A stretch of DNA of 64,000 nt from Pseudomonas subflava. GTDB lineage: Bacteria; Pseudomonadota; Gammaproteobacteria; Pseudomonadales; Pseudomonadaceae. The stretch's first letter is position 1, and each line of letters opens with the position of its first letter. The notes beneath the pieces were generated by a model. That model ran no database searches. It was not told the origin of the DNA and saw only the letters and a program-made list of their open reading frames with translations. The stretch lies in contig NZ_JAMXBF010000003.1 of assembly GCF_023823685.1 (NCBI RefSeq), positions 639,280 to 703,279 on the forward strand. Reading direction: 5' to 3'. Positions 27,165-35,983 of this stretch are shown here, in pieces. A program made the position numbers and the translations under genes.

Positions 27165-28127
27165 ATGCTCGCGCACATCCCCACACACCTGATCGCCGGC
27201 CCCCTGGGCGCCGGCAAGACCAGCCTGATCCGCCACCTGCTGGCGCACAAGCCGGCGCACGAGCGCTGGGCGGTGCTGATCAACGAGTTCGGCCAGATCG
27301 GCCTGGACCAGGCGCTGCTGACCACCACGGACGACGGCGTCGCCATGGCCGAGATTCCCGGCGGCTGCCTCTGCTGCGTGGGCGGAGCGCCCTTTCGCGT
27401 CGGCCTCACCCGTCTGCTGCGCCAGGCGCGGCCGGATCGCCTGCTGATCGAGCCATCCGGTCTCGGCCATCCGCCGGAGCTGCTGCGCCAGCTGGGCGAG
27501 GCGCCCTGGGCCGGGGTGCTGGCCGTGCAGCCGCCGGTGCTGTTGCTCGACGCGCAGGCACTGGCCGCGGGCCAGGCGCTGCCACAGAGCCAGGCGGCGA
27601 CCCTGGAGCACGCCGGGCTGCTGCTGCTGAACAAGGCGGAGAACCTGAGCGAAGCCGAGCGGGCGCGGGTGGCGGCCGGCCTGCCGGCACGGCCGTTGCG
27701 CTGGACCGATCACGGCGCGCTGGACTTCGCCGAGCTGCCGGGCAGCGCCGTGCGCGCCGGATCGGCGCAGGAGTCGCGCCTGCCCGAGGTCGCCGCGCCG
27801 CTGCCGCAGATCTGGAGCGATCCGCGGCGGCCCATCTGCCAGGTGCAGGCCCAACCCGAGGGCTGGAGCATCGGCTGGCGCTTCCATCCCGGCCAGATCT
27901 TCGACCTCGCGGGCGTGGCGCAGTGGCTGGCCGGTCTGCCGTGGCGCCGCGCCAAGCTGGTGCTGCACGGCGGGCAGGGCTGGCGCTCGGCCAACGCGCT
28001 GGAAGGCGAGGCGCTGCAGTGGCGCCTCAGCGAATGGCGTCGGGATTCGCGGCTGGAGCTGATCTTCGCCGAGGCCCAGGACGCCGAGGCACTCTCCGCC
28101 GCCCTGGCCGGCCTTCGCCTGGATTAG
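27165..28127 (+). CDS. Second COG0523 GTPase
   Basis: A 320-residue G3E GTPase from the ATG at 27165; a GTG at 27144 is an alternative start. Motifs: Walker A GPLGAGKTS, switch region EIPGGCLCCVGGAPF with the CLCC metal motif, EPSGLGHP, and NKAE in place of NKxD. The C-terminal domain is short. It is distinct from the first COG0523 protein, so the cluster carries two different metal GTPases, as in the P. aeruginosa dksA2 neighbourhood. The stop overlaps the convergent gene by four bases. Confidence 0.9.
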   Translation: MLAHIPTHLIAGPLGAGKTSLIRHLLAHKPAHERWAVLINEFGQIGLDQALLTTTDDGVAMAEIPGGCLCCVGGAPFRVGLTRLLRQARPDRLLIEPSGLGHPPELLRQLGEAPWAGVLAVQPPVLLLDAQALAAGQALPQSQAATLEHAGLLLLNKAENLSEAERARVAAGLPARPLRWTDHGALDFAELPGSAVRAGSAQESRLPEVAAPLPQIWSDPRRPICQVQAQPEGWSIGWRFHPGQIFDLAGVAQWLAGLPWRRAKLVLHGGQGWRSANALEGEALQWRLSEWRRDSRLELIFAEAQDAEALSAALAGLRLD

Positions 28128-28477
28128 CCGGCGAGCAGCGCTTCCAGGCCGGCGCCCAGCAGCACGATGGCCAGCAGGCCAAGGCTCAGACGCCGCACGG
28201 CGGGCGAGCGGTAGAAGGCGATCAAGCGGTCTTCGCGGGCTTCGTGCACCTGTAACCGGTAGTCATATTCGCCGGGCGCCTCGCGAAGCGCCTGCCAGGC
28301 CCGGGCCGCATCGGCGTCGTGCAGCAACAGCAGGGCATAACGATGCCCGCGCGATTCCGCGCCGAGATCGCAGGCGACGGCCTGGATGCCCAGCTCGCCG
28401 AGGCGATCACGGAGAAAATCGAGGTAGCTGCCGTTGTCGGAGGTGCGCAGGTTCTGCACGACGGGGTTCCCGCCCAT
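28124..28477 (-). CDS. Small protein with C-terminal membrane helix
   Basis: A 117-residue protein not assigned to a family. The first 90 residues look like a compact cytosolic domain (LDFLRDRLGELGIQAVACDL; RHRYALLLLHDADAARAW in slightly varied form). A single helix closes it (LSLGLLAIVLLGAGLEALLA), so it is probably tail-anchored. It is convergent with the COG0523 gene and overlaps it by the tetranucleotide TTAG. Confidence 0.7.
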   Translation of the reverse strand: MGGNPVVQNLRTSDNGSYLDFLRDRLGELGIQAVACDLGAESRGHRYALLLLHDADAARAWQALREAPGEYDYRLQVHEAREDRLIAFYRSPAVRRLSLGLLAIVLLGAGLEALLAG

Positions 28478-28556
28478 GTGGAAGGTCCGGCCGCAGCGCG
28501 GCCGGGCGCGATGGTAGCAGAATGCCAGAGTGTGATGGAGTTCCCGTTTCGCCTGC

Positions 28557-29393
28557 TCAGGGGTGGTTGTTGAACCAGGCGAGGATCTTGCCCGGTGAGG
28601 CGGCGAACCATGCGTGGCCGCCCGTGGGCTCGCTGTGCACGACCGTCTCTATGCCCTGGTAGAGCAGGCGGTCGTGGTAGGGCTGCATGCTGGTCCAGGG
28701 CACCACCCGGTCGGCCATGCCGTGGAGAAACAGGGTGGGCGGGTGATCGGCCGGCAGGCTCGGGGGTATCTGGCAGCGCGCGCCGACGCAGGTGGCGTAG
28801 GAGGCGGACTGGATGGCCAGCGCCTTGAAGCGACCCGGGAACGAAACCGCCATGCGGCTGGTGTTGTAGCCGCCGCTGGAGATGCCGGTGGCATACCAGC
28901 GAGCCGCATCCAGCTTGCCGAAGTGCCCGGCTTCCATGGCGGCGAAGAGGTTGTCGAAGAACAGCCGGTCGTTGCTCTGCGCGTAGTTCTCGGCATACAC
29001 GAGCTCGTTGGTTTGCCAGGCCGCGGCGGCGGTGAGGGCGTTGGGCGCGATCACCGCAAAGCCGTTGTCCAGCAGGGTGCGCACCAGGAGGCCCTGGTAG
29101 TAGCCCCCGAAGGGCATGTCTGCGCTGTAGCTGAAACCATTCATCCGCACCAGGGAACCGTGGAACAGCAGCACCACCGGCCAGCCGGCGTTCGGTGCCG
29201 TACCAGCGGGCACCTGAAATATCACCTTGCGCTGGCCGGCCGCGCCGGAGGCGATCCACGCCGTCTCGGCGGTGCAGTTGACGATGGCCTGCTGGGTGAC
29301 GGTCGTGCCGACGGCGCAACGGGACGCGGCCTGGGTGTCGAGGCTGGCGGTTGCCAGTAGCGCTGCGGCGATCAGGATGTGGACGGTCGACAT
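28557..29393 (-). CDS. Secreted alpha/beta hydrolase (PHB-depolymerase/feruloyl-esterase-like)
   Basis: A 278-residue protein from the ATG at 29393 with an AGGAG site 7 bases upstream. The signal peptide is MSTVHILIAAALLATASLDT followed by QAA. The hydrolase features in order are LLFHGS (oxyanion loop), the nucleophile elbow GISSGGY, DRVVPW (likely acid) and GGHAWF (catalytic His). The family resembles poly-3-hydroxybutyrate depolymerase/LpqC esterases. The substrate is not predictable. Confidence 0.82.
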   Translation of the reverse strand: MSTVHILIAAALLATASLDTQAASRCAVGTTVTQQAIVNCTAETAWIASGAAGQRKVIFQVPAGTAPNAGWPVVLLFHGSLVRMNGFSYSADMPFGGYYQGLLVRTLLDNGFAVIAPNALTAAAAWQTNELVYAENYAQSNDRLFFDNLFAAMEAGHFGKLDAARWYATGISSGGYNTSRMAVSFPGRFKALAIQSASYATCVGARCQIPPSLPADHPPTLFLHGMADRVVPWTSMQPYHDRLLYQGIETVVHSEPTGGHAWFAASPGKILAWFNNHP

Positions 29394-29714
29394 GGGGACT
29401 CCTGGTATCGATGGCACACACAGGAGTAGATGGCGCACTCGCCGCGGCTATTGGCGTCATCTTTCTGCCAATGGACGGGCGGCGGCCCTAAGTGACAACG
29501 AAAATGGCGGAAATCCATCGGCATTGGCCCTGCGGTGCGAGTGGCGAAGCCGAGCGGAAATCGCCGTGCCGCTGGCGACATGGGCCCGCCTGCCATGGCT
29601 CGCGTCGTCTCCGCTTCAGGGCCTTTATCGCCGAGCATTCGGCGCCTTTGCCGGACTGACGCGTTGGCCACGCGTCGCTACACTGGCCGCAGTTTTTGTC
29701 GCGGCCCGTTCTTC
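29394..29714. other. Intergenic region between two hydrolase genes
   Basis: A 321-base divergent spacer. Open frames cross it on both strands, but none has a plausible start or composition. Promoters for both hydrolases should lie here; a possible -10 (TACACT) for the plus-strand gene is near 29680. No other structure is seen. Confidence 0.5.
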
Positions 29715-30596
29715 ATGCACCTGCTTCCCTGGTCCCATCCCACCTCCGCCGGTTTCACCCTGAGCGGCTGGCACACACCGCCCAGCGGCAAGCCGCTGTT
29801 GCACTTCCTGCACGGCAACGGCTTCTGCGGGCGCACCTATGAGCCGCTGCTGACGCCGCTGGCCGAGCACTTCGACCTCTGGCTGTGCGATGCGCAGGGC
29901 CATGGCGACACCGAGCACGGCGGTCGCTTCCACGGCTGGAACCGCAGCGCCGAGCTGGCGGTGGAGGCCTTCGAGGCTGGTCGCGGGATGTTCGGCGAGG
30001 TGCCGCGCTTCGCTCTCGGCCACAGCTTCGGCGGTGTGCTGACCAGCCTGATCCTGGCGCGCCAGCCGCAGCTGTTCGAGCGTGCCGTGCTGCTCGATCC
30101 TGTGCTGTTCACCCCGACCATGATGGGCGTGATGGCATTGTCCGAGCTGGTCGGCCTGCACCGGCGCAACGTCATGGCGAAGAAGTCGGCGGCGCGCCGG
30201 CGCCATTGGCCGGACCGCGCCAGCGCCTTCTCCCTGCTGCAGGGCAAAGGCATCTTCCGTGGCTGGACCGACGCCGCGTTGCAGGCCTATGTCGACCATG
30301 CGCTGAAGGATGCGGCCGACGGCGGCGTCGAGCTGAAGTGCCGGCCGAGCCGCGAGGTGGACATCTTCAGCTCCTTCCCCAAGCGCCTGTGGCCGTCGCT
30401 GGGCAAGTTGAGCACGCCGACCCTGCTGCTCTACGGCGACAGGACCTATCCCTTCGTCGGTCAGTCGGCCAGGCGCCTGGCCGGCCTCAACCGGCACGTG
30501 AGCATCGCCGAAGTGCCGGGCGGTCACTGCTTCATGCAGGAGCATCCGCAGGACAGCGCCGTGCGGGTCCTCGCCTTTCTGCAGCCCGGGCGCTGA
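29715..30596 (+). CDS. Alpha/beta hydrolase
   Basis: A 293-residue cytosolic alpha/beta-hydrolase starting MHLLPWSHPTSAGF. Visible motifs are LLHFLHGNGFCGRTY (oxyanion), the elbow GHSFGG, an Asp in LLYGDRTYPFVG and the final GGHCFMQEHP. Lipase or esterase activity is likely. It is followed after one base by the next gene, so the two form an operon. Confidence 0.85.
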   Translation: MHLLPWSHPTSAGFTLSGWHTPPSGKPLLHFLHGNGFCGRTYEPLLTPLAEHFDLWLCDAQGHGDTEHGGRFHGWNRSAELAVEAFEAGRGMFGEVPRFALGHSFGGVLTSLILARQPQLFERAVLLDPVLFTPTMMGVMALSELVGLHRRNVMAKKSAARRRHWPDRASAFSLLQGKGIFRGWTDAALQAYVDHALKDAADGGVELKCRPSREVDIFSSFPKRLWPSLGKLSTPTLLLYGDRTYPFVGQSARRLAGLNRHVSIAEVPGGHCFMQEHPQDSAVRVLAFLQPGR

Positions 30597-30597
30597 G

Positions 30598-30963
30598 ATG
30601 ATCGCCAGCCGCGAGGACGTGTGGCTGGCGCTGTCCGAGCTGTGGCTGGACCACCAGCCGGACGAGCACGACCACCGCCATATCGCCCGCGTGCTGCTGG
30701 CCAGCGGCCTGTCGACCGAGGAGCTGCGCGGCATCTATCTGGAGGAGGTGGCGCCGCTGCTGTGGCTGAACCACTGGACGACGGCGGGCGTGTGGAGCGG
30801 TTTCGATCCCGCCTGGCTGAGCGCCGGTTGCCGGCGCAATCTGCAGCGCCGCCAGAGCCGTTGGCACCGCTGGCGCTGCCGCCTGCTGCGCCGGCCCATG
30901 ACTTACGCGGCCGAGCCCGAATGGTGTCAGGTGCTGCTGCGGATGGAGGAGCTGCGCGGCTAG
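30598..30963 (+). CDS. DUF7079-like small protein
   Basis: A 121-residue helical protein starting MIASREDVWLALSELWLDHQ. It matches the pattern of small proteobacterial proteins with EELRGIYLEEVAPLLWLN, probably the DUF7079 family, but I am not certain of the family number. It is basic in its C-terminal half. It is coupled to the upstream hydrolase and convergent with the DUF3301 gene, overlapping it by CTAG. Confidence 0.75.
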   Translation: MIASREDVWLALSELWLDHQPDEHDHRHIARVLLASGLSTEELRGIYLEEVAPLLWLNHWTTAGVWSGFDPAWLSAGCRRNLQRRQSRWHRWRCRLLRRPMTYAAEPEWCQVLLRMEELRG

Positions 30964-31376
30964 GTCGCGTCGCGGTCGAGGCGGTGGCGATCGTCGGGGC
31001 GTGGGTGGCTGCGGCGCCAGGCGTCCAGCTGGATCACCTTGTCGTCGTGCTGCTCCGGGGCCTGAAAGGGATGCGCCGCCAGCTCGATGCCGCCGAGCTG
31101 GCGCCCGTACATGCTGATGCTGCCGGTGAGGCGCTGCTCGCCGGTGACGGTGAACTCGAAGCCATAGATGCGCGCCACGCGACGCCGGCCACGGCTGTCG
31201 CGGACCAGGGCGAGGCGGCGGAACGCGACGTTGCCGTCGAGCAGTTCCACGTCCAGCTTGGCGCAGTGCTGCTTGGCCAGCGCCAGCGCCCGTTCGCGAA
31301 TGCCATGGCCGCGCCACAGCCAGGCGCAGACGGTGGCGAACAGCATCAGCAACAGCACATCCAGCAGGTCGATCAT
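30960..31376 (-). CDS. DUF3301 membrane-anchored protein
   Basis: A 138-residue protein from the ATG at 31376 (MIDLLDVLLLMLFATVCAWL), with an N-terminal transmembrane helix and the DUF3301 core (CAKLDVELLDGNVAFRRLAL). This gammaproteobacterial family has no known function. Upstream in-frame codons to 31475 lack a ribosome site. Confidence 0.85.
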   Translation of the reverse strand: MIDLLDVLLLMLFATVCAWLWRGHGIRERALALAKQHCAKLDVELLDGNVAFRRLALVRDSRGRRRVARIYGFEFTVTGEQRLTGSISMYGRQLGGIELAAHPFQAPEQHDDKVIQLDAWRRSHPRPDDRHRLDRDAT

Positions 31377-31488
31377 GGCGGCTCCGGCGGTATCGGGCCC
31401 AAGCTTAACCCATTCGGTCCGAGGGGATTGAGCCGGCGGGCGCATCCCGCTAGGGTCGCTCTCCACGACGAACAAGGATGTTTTACCG

Positions 31489-32730
31489 ATGAAGCGATGG
31501 CAGTGGATTGTTCTGACGATCCTGTTGCTCCTGGTGGCGCTGGTAGGCCTGTTGCTGCATGACGAGCCGCTCGATCCCCAGGCCCAGGCCTGGCTGGAGC
31601 CTCCGGCGGTCGGCGCTGAAAGCGCCGCTTACTACCAACTGATGGGGCTGGATGCCGGCGCGGGTCAGGACCCGCAAGTGGTCGGCCGCGCGCGGCTCCA
31701 GGCCCACCGGCAGTGGCGGACGGCCCATCGATTCGATGATCTGCTGACGGCTGCCGCCGTCGAGCGTATCGAGTTGCCCCGCGAGCCGTTGTGCATGTTC
31801 GGCGAGCCGGATTGCCTGCCGCGCTTGCGCGGCGATCGCGCGAGGCTGGCCGAGTTGGCGACGCGCCATGGCGAGCTGCTGCGGCGCTACGAGCACCTGC
31901 TGGCACTGAACGATTTCCGCAGCCTCAGTCAGCCGAGCATGGACGAGCCACTGGCCAATGCCGTCGCTCTGGATCACGCCAACCGTCTGCGCGCCGTTCA
32001 GGCCCTGGCGCTGGCGGAGGACGGTCGCGGCGCGGAGGCGCTGGCCCTGCTGCAGTGGGACGTCCACCTGCTGCGCCAGTGGTTGGCACGGGCCGACACT
32101 GTGATTCTAAAGATGTTGCTGGTGCGCCAGCTGGGCAGCCATCTCGACGCTCTCGCCGCGCTGTACCGCACCGGGTTGGTGCCGCGGCCCGAGACGCAGC
32201 CCGCGCTGAGCGAGGCGGAGCATTCACTGGAGGTGGCCATGCAGCGGGAGTTCGCCCTGGTGGGCGGCGGAATGCTGACCATGACTGATAATCCGCAAAT
32301 GGCTGCCGCACTCAAAGGGCTGCTGCACCTGATGTACAAACCGCACATGACGGTGAACGATATGCTGCCGGACTATCGGCAAATCGCTGCCCGTTCGCAC
32401 CTAGATGCCCCAACTTTCGCCCACACCTTGGAACGCTCTATGCGCGATACGCCGAGCCTTTGGCGCCGTGCTCGCAATCCCGTGGGCGGGATTCTCGGTG
32501 GGATCGCCATGCCCGACTTCAACCCATATTTGGCCCGCCTCCACGACCTGGATGCCAAGCTGGGGCTGTTCAATGCTCTGGGCCAGACCGTGCCGGAGGC
32601 CGACAGCCCCTATCGACCAGGCCACCAGGCGCGTTGGAACAACATGCGTCAGGCCTACTGTTTCAGCGGCCCACTGACCGACGGACTCTATGTACGCTGC
32701 CTTCCCTGGGCGCCACCGCCAGCCGGATAG
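31489..32730 (+). CDS. Single-pass membrane protein, function unknown
   Basis: A 413-residue protein with one N-terminal helix (WIVLTILLLLVALVGLLLH) and a large, mostly helical extracytoplasmic domain rich in Leu, Ala and Arg. No catalytic motif or known family is evident. Codon use is like that of neighbouring genes. It is divergent from the DUF3301 gene with 112 bases between starts. Confidence 0.8.
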   Translation: MKRWQWIVLTILLLLVALVGLLLHDEPLDPQAQAWLEPPAVGAESAAYYQLMGLDAGAGQDPQVVGRARLQAHRQWRTAHRFDDLLTAAAVERIELPREPLCMFGEPDCLPRLRGDRARLAELATRHGELLRRYEHLLALNDFRSLSQPSMDEPLANAVALDHANRLRAVQALALAEDGRGAEALALLQWDVHLLRQWLARADTVILKMLLVRQLGSHLDALAALYRTGLVPRPETQPALSEAEHSLEVAMQREFALVGGGMLTMTDNPQMAAALKGLLHLMYKPHMTVNDMLPDYRQIAARSHLDAPTFAHTLERSMRDTPSLWRRARNPVGGILGGIAMPDFNPYLARLHDLDAKLGLFNALGQTVPEADSPYRPGHQARWNNMRQAYCFSGPLTDGLYVRCLPWAPPPAG

Positions 32731-32789
32731 CGGCTATGCTTGGCAGCGGGGCGCGCTAGTGTCCCGTCCACTCGCCTGCGGACAATTCC

Positions 32790-33161
32790 TTGCCCTCGAC
32801 TCGCCATCAACAGAACACCGCGCGCCTGGCCCTGCTGGCCATGTGGCTGCTGCTGGCCGCGCCGCTGTTTTCCCAGGCGCTGGCCAGCATGGCGCCGACG
32901 CCGGCCTGGCTGAGCGAGATGACCTGCGGCGAGGGCGAGCATCATGGAGCGGCGGCGCCGGATCACGCGCCGTGGGCCCAGTGCGGCTACTGCACCCTGC
33001 TGCTGTCCAGCCCGGCGCTGGCCGGCGCGCCGCCGGGCCTTACCGGCGCGGCGAGCTTCGCCGACCTGGCGCCGATCACGCAAATACCCGTCGCCCTCGG
33101 CGAATCCATCGTCCGCCACGACGCGCCGCCGCGCGCACCGCCGCTGCCGCCTGCTGTCTGA
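32790..33161 (+). CDS. DUF2946 protein
   Basis: A 123-residue exported protein starting at a TTG at 32790 (weak start; an ATG lies at residue 18). A hydrophobic segment (LALLAMWLLLAAPLF) is followed by the DUF2946 pattern of Cys and His (MTCGEGEHH; HAPWAQCGYC), likely metal-binding. DUF2946 genes often accompany copper- or iron-related TonB receptors and PepSY proteins, and a PepSY gene follows here. Confidence 0.82.
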   Translation: MPSTRHQQNTARLALLAMWLLLAAPLFSQALASMAPTPAWLSEMTCGEGEHHGAAAPDHAPWAQCGYCTLLLSSPALAGAPPGLTGAASFADLAPITQIPVALGESIVRHDAPPRAPPLPPAV

Positions 33162-33213
33162 TTCCACCACCGGGCCGCAGAGCCCGCCGATCCGACCGTT
33201 GCGGAGCCTCCAC

Positions 33214-34584
33214 GTGAGCAAGCCATCCTTCTACAACCTGGCCTGGCGCTGGCATTTCTATGCCGGGCTGTTCGTCATTCCCTTCCTGATCCTGTTGTCG
33301 CTGACCGGCATCGTCTACCTGTTCAAGCCGCAGCTCGACGCGCTGATGTACCCCGAGCTGCTCAACGTGCAGCCGGCCGGCACGCCGCTGTCCGCGGACC
33401 AGCAGCTGGCACGTCTGCAGCAAGCGTTGCCGCAGGCCCAGGTCAGCCAGTACCTGCCGCCGGTCGACGGCGAGCGCAGCGCGCAGTTCGTCGCCCAACT
33501 CGACGGGCGCAAGACCAACCTGTTCCTCGACCCTTACAGCGGCGCGTTGCTCGGCCAGCAGGATGCGGCGAACAACCTGCAGGCCATCGCCCGCGCCCTG
33601 CACGGCGAGCTGATGATTGGCCCGCTCGGCGACCGCCTGATCGAGCTGGCGGCAGGCTGGGGCATCGTCCTGGTGGTGTCCGGCGTGTACCTCTGGTGGC
33701 CGCGTGGCCAGGGTGGCGCCGGCGTGCTGTGGCCGCGGCTGTCGGCGCGCGGGCGCCTGCTGTGGCGCGACCTGCACGCGGTCACCGGCTTCTGGGGCAG
33801 CGCGGTGCTGCTGTTCATGCTGCTCACCGGCATGACCTGGACCGGCTTCTGGGGCGCCCAGTTCGCCGGCGCCTGGAACCATTTCCCGGCGGCCATGTGG
33901 GACGCCGTGCCGCAGTCCGATCAGCAGGCGCGCAGCCTCAACACCGCCTCGGGCCAGACCGTGGCCTGGGCGGTGGAGAACACGCCGCTGCCGCAGTCCG
34001 ATCCGCACGCCGCGCACAAGGGCCACGGCGCCGCGCCGGCACCGGCGTCGGCTGAGCGCATCGGCCTGCAGCAGGTGGTCGACACGGCCAGCCGGCTCGC
34101 CGTGCATCCGGGCTACAGCATCACCTTCCCGGCGGACGAGAAGGGCGTGTTCACCATCGCCATCTTCGCCGACGATCCGCGCGACGACGCCACCCTGCAC
34201 CTCGACCAGTACAGCGGCAAGGTGCTGGCGGACATCCGCTGGGACGATTACGGCGTGGTGGCGCGGGCGGTGGAGAGTGGGGTAATGCTGCACGAGGGCA
34301 AGATGTTCGGCCTGGCCAACCAGTTGCTGATGCTGGCGGTGTGTCTGCTGATCCTGCTGGCCTCGATCAGCGCGCTGGTGATGTGGTGGAAGCGCCGGCC
34401 CCAGGGCCGCCTAGGCGTGCCGCCCTTGCGCCACGACCTGCCGCTGTGGAAGGGCGGGATGGCGATCATGTTCGGCCTGGGCCTGCTGTTCCCGCTGGTC
34501 GGTGCCTCGCTGCTGCTGGCGCTGGCGCTGGACTGGCTCGGCCAGCGTCTGGCCCGGCGCGAGGCCGGCGCTGCCGCGGGCTGA
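33214..34584 (+). CDS. PepSY-associated transmembrane protein (PiuB-like)
   Basis: A 456-residue inner-membrane protein from the GTG at 33214. It contains the PepSY-TM arrangement: a helix near residues 15-35 (AGLFVIPFLILLSLTGIVYL), conserved His residues (WRWHFYAG; LHGELM; RDLHAVTGFWGS), a periplasmic PepSY region, and C-terminal helices. Such proteins are linked to reduction of ferric siderophores or other metals. A His-rich loop (DPHAAHKGHG) may bind metal. Confidence 0.88.
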   Translation: MSKPSFYNLAWRWHFYAGLFVIPFLILLSLTGIVYLFKPQLDALMYPELLNVQPAGTPLSADQQLARLQQALPQAQVSQYLPPVDGERSAQFVAQLDGRKTNLFLDPYSGALLGQQDAANNLQAIARALHGELMIGPLGDRLIELAAGWGIVLVVSGVYLWWPRGQGGAGVLWPRLSARGRLLWRDLHAVTGFWGSAVLLFMLLTGMTWTGFWGAQFAGAWNHFPAAMWDAVPQSDQQARSLNTASGQTVAWAVENTPLPQSDPHAAHKGHGAAPAPASAERIGLQQVVDTASRLAVHPGYSITFPADEKGVFTIAIFADDPRDDATLHLDQYSGKVLADIRWDDYGVVARAVESGVMLHEGKMFGLANQLLMLAVCLLILLASISALVMWWKRRPQGRLGVPPLRHDLPLWKGGMAIMFGLGLLFPLVGASLLLALALDWLGQRLARREAGAAAG

Positions 34585-34613
34585 GTGCGCGCCCGTGGAG
34601 GCGCGCGGGGTAC

Positions 34614-35108
34614 TTAGCCCTCGTCGGCCAGGGACTGGTAGCGCTGCTCCAGTTCCTGGCGGATGGTGCGGCGCTTCTGCGCCAGGGCGTAGCGGCGTTT
34701 CTCGTCCGGGCCTTCGGGTTGCAGCGGCGGTACCGGCGTCGGCTGACCGCGTTCGTCCACGGCGACCATGGTGAAGAAGCAGCTGTTGGTGTGGCGCACC
34801 GAGCGCTCGCGGATGTTCTCGGTGACTACCTTGATGCCGATCTCCATCGACGTGCGCCCGGTGTAGTTCACCGCGGCGAGGAAGGTGACCAGTTCGCCGA
34901 CGTGGACCGGCTGGCGGAAGATCACCTGGTCCACCGACAGGGTCACCACGTAGCAGCCGGCGTAGCGGGCGGCGCAGGCATAGGCGACCTCGTCGAGGTA
35001 CTTGAGCAGGGTGCCGCCGTGCACGTTGCCGGAGAAGTTGGCCATGTCCGGGGTCATCAGCACGGTCATGGAGAGTTTGCTGGTTGCGAGTTCCATCGTC
35101 TGTCTCAT
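34614..35108 (-). CDS. Acyl-CoA thioesterase (hotdog fold, YciA/ACOT type)
   Basis: A 164-residue hotdog-fold thioesterase. Key features are FSGNVHGGTLLKYLDEVAY (the Asn and HGG...D active-site region) and the conserved VNYTGRTSMEIGIKV. It hydrolyses acyl-CoA to free acid and CoA in the cytosol. The start may be residue 5 (MELATSKLS), 12 bases downstream. Confidence 0.9.
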   Translation of the reverse strand: MRQTMELATSKLSMTVLMTPDMANFSGNVHGGTLLKYLDEVAYACAARYAGCYVVTLSVDQVIFRQPVHVGELVTFLAAVNYTGRTSMEIGIKVVTENIRERSVRHTNSCFFTMVAVDERGQPTPVPPLQPEGPDEKRRYALAQKRRTIRQELEQRYQSLADEG

Positions 35109-35278
35109 AGGCAGTTTCTAGGGCGCTGGCGATGCAGTCCTGCGGGGTCTGCTTGTTGTTATAGGTGCTGCCTGTGTACTTCGCGTTGCCAGCGCCGGGG
35201 CCATGCAACTTTGTGGCCGTCGCCGGCAGCGTCGCGGCGAAGCCGTTAAGCTGGGGCTCTTTGGCCAAGGAGTCAGTC

Positions 35279-35983
35279 ATGCGGTTCCATCTGTTTCCCT
35301 TGCTGCTGCTGCCTTTCGGGGCGGTCTGCACCGCCGCGCAGCAGAGCTGCGACAGCCCGGCCGCCTGCAACCAGGCTGGCACCGCCGCGTATCAGGCGGG
35401 GCGCTTTGCCGAGGCCATCGAGGCCTTCGGACTCCAGTTGCACCACGCCGAGTTGGCGGAGAATCGCGTAGCCCAGGAGCTGGCGCTGAACAACCTGATG
35501 CTGGCCAACCTCAAGGCCGGTCGTACCGGGATGGCGCGCGCCTGGCTGCAGCTGGCGCTGCGTGACGGTTTCGACGGTGCCGCCACCCGCCACAACCTGG
35601 CCAAGGTCGGCGAGCAGGACCTGTCCGCCCTGGCCGGCACGGTAGAGGGCGAATATCGGCGTTACGCCGGCCAGGGGACCTGGAGCACGCTGGAAATCCG
35701 CCGCGAGGGTGACGGCTACCGTGCTGTGTTCGGGCCGATCCGCGCCGGCCGCGATGTTCGGGAATGGGGCCCGGCCGCCATCGGCGAGCTGGAAGGCCGG
35801 CTGCGCGGCGGCGGTGACTATTTCGAGCTGCAGGACGCCGGCCTGGCGGCTGAGTGCAAAGTGCAGCTGCTGCGCGACGGCCTGCGCCTGCAGGTGCAGG
35901 AAGTGTTCGCCGAGCCGTGCCAGCAATACGGCGGCGCCGGCATCAGCGTGGGCGGTGAGTACTTCAAGGTCGACGCGCCCTAG
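35279..35983 (+). CDS. Exported TPR-like protein, function unknown
   Basis: A 234-residue protein from the ATG at 35279 with an AAGGAG site. The signal peptide is MRFHLFPLLLLPFGAVCTAA. Two TPR-like helical units follow (CNQAGTAAYQAGRFAEAIEA; LALNNLMLANLKAGRTGMAR), then a C-terminal beta-rich domain (GEYRRYAGQGTWSTLEIRRE). It is probably periplasmic and is not assigned. It is convergent with the AraC regulator gene, overlapping by CTAG. Confidence 0.8.
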   Translation: MRFHLFPLLLLPFGAVCTAAQQSCDSPAACNQAGTAAYQAGRFAEAIEAFGLQLHHAELAENRVAQELALNNLMLANLKAGRTGMARAWLQLALRDGFDGAATRHNLAKVGEQDLSALAGTVEGEYRRYAGQGTWSTLEIRREGDGYRAVFGPIRAGRDVREWGPAAIGELEGRLRGGGDYFELQDAGLAAECKVQLLRDGLRLQVQEVFAEPCQQYGGAGISVGGEYFKVDAP

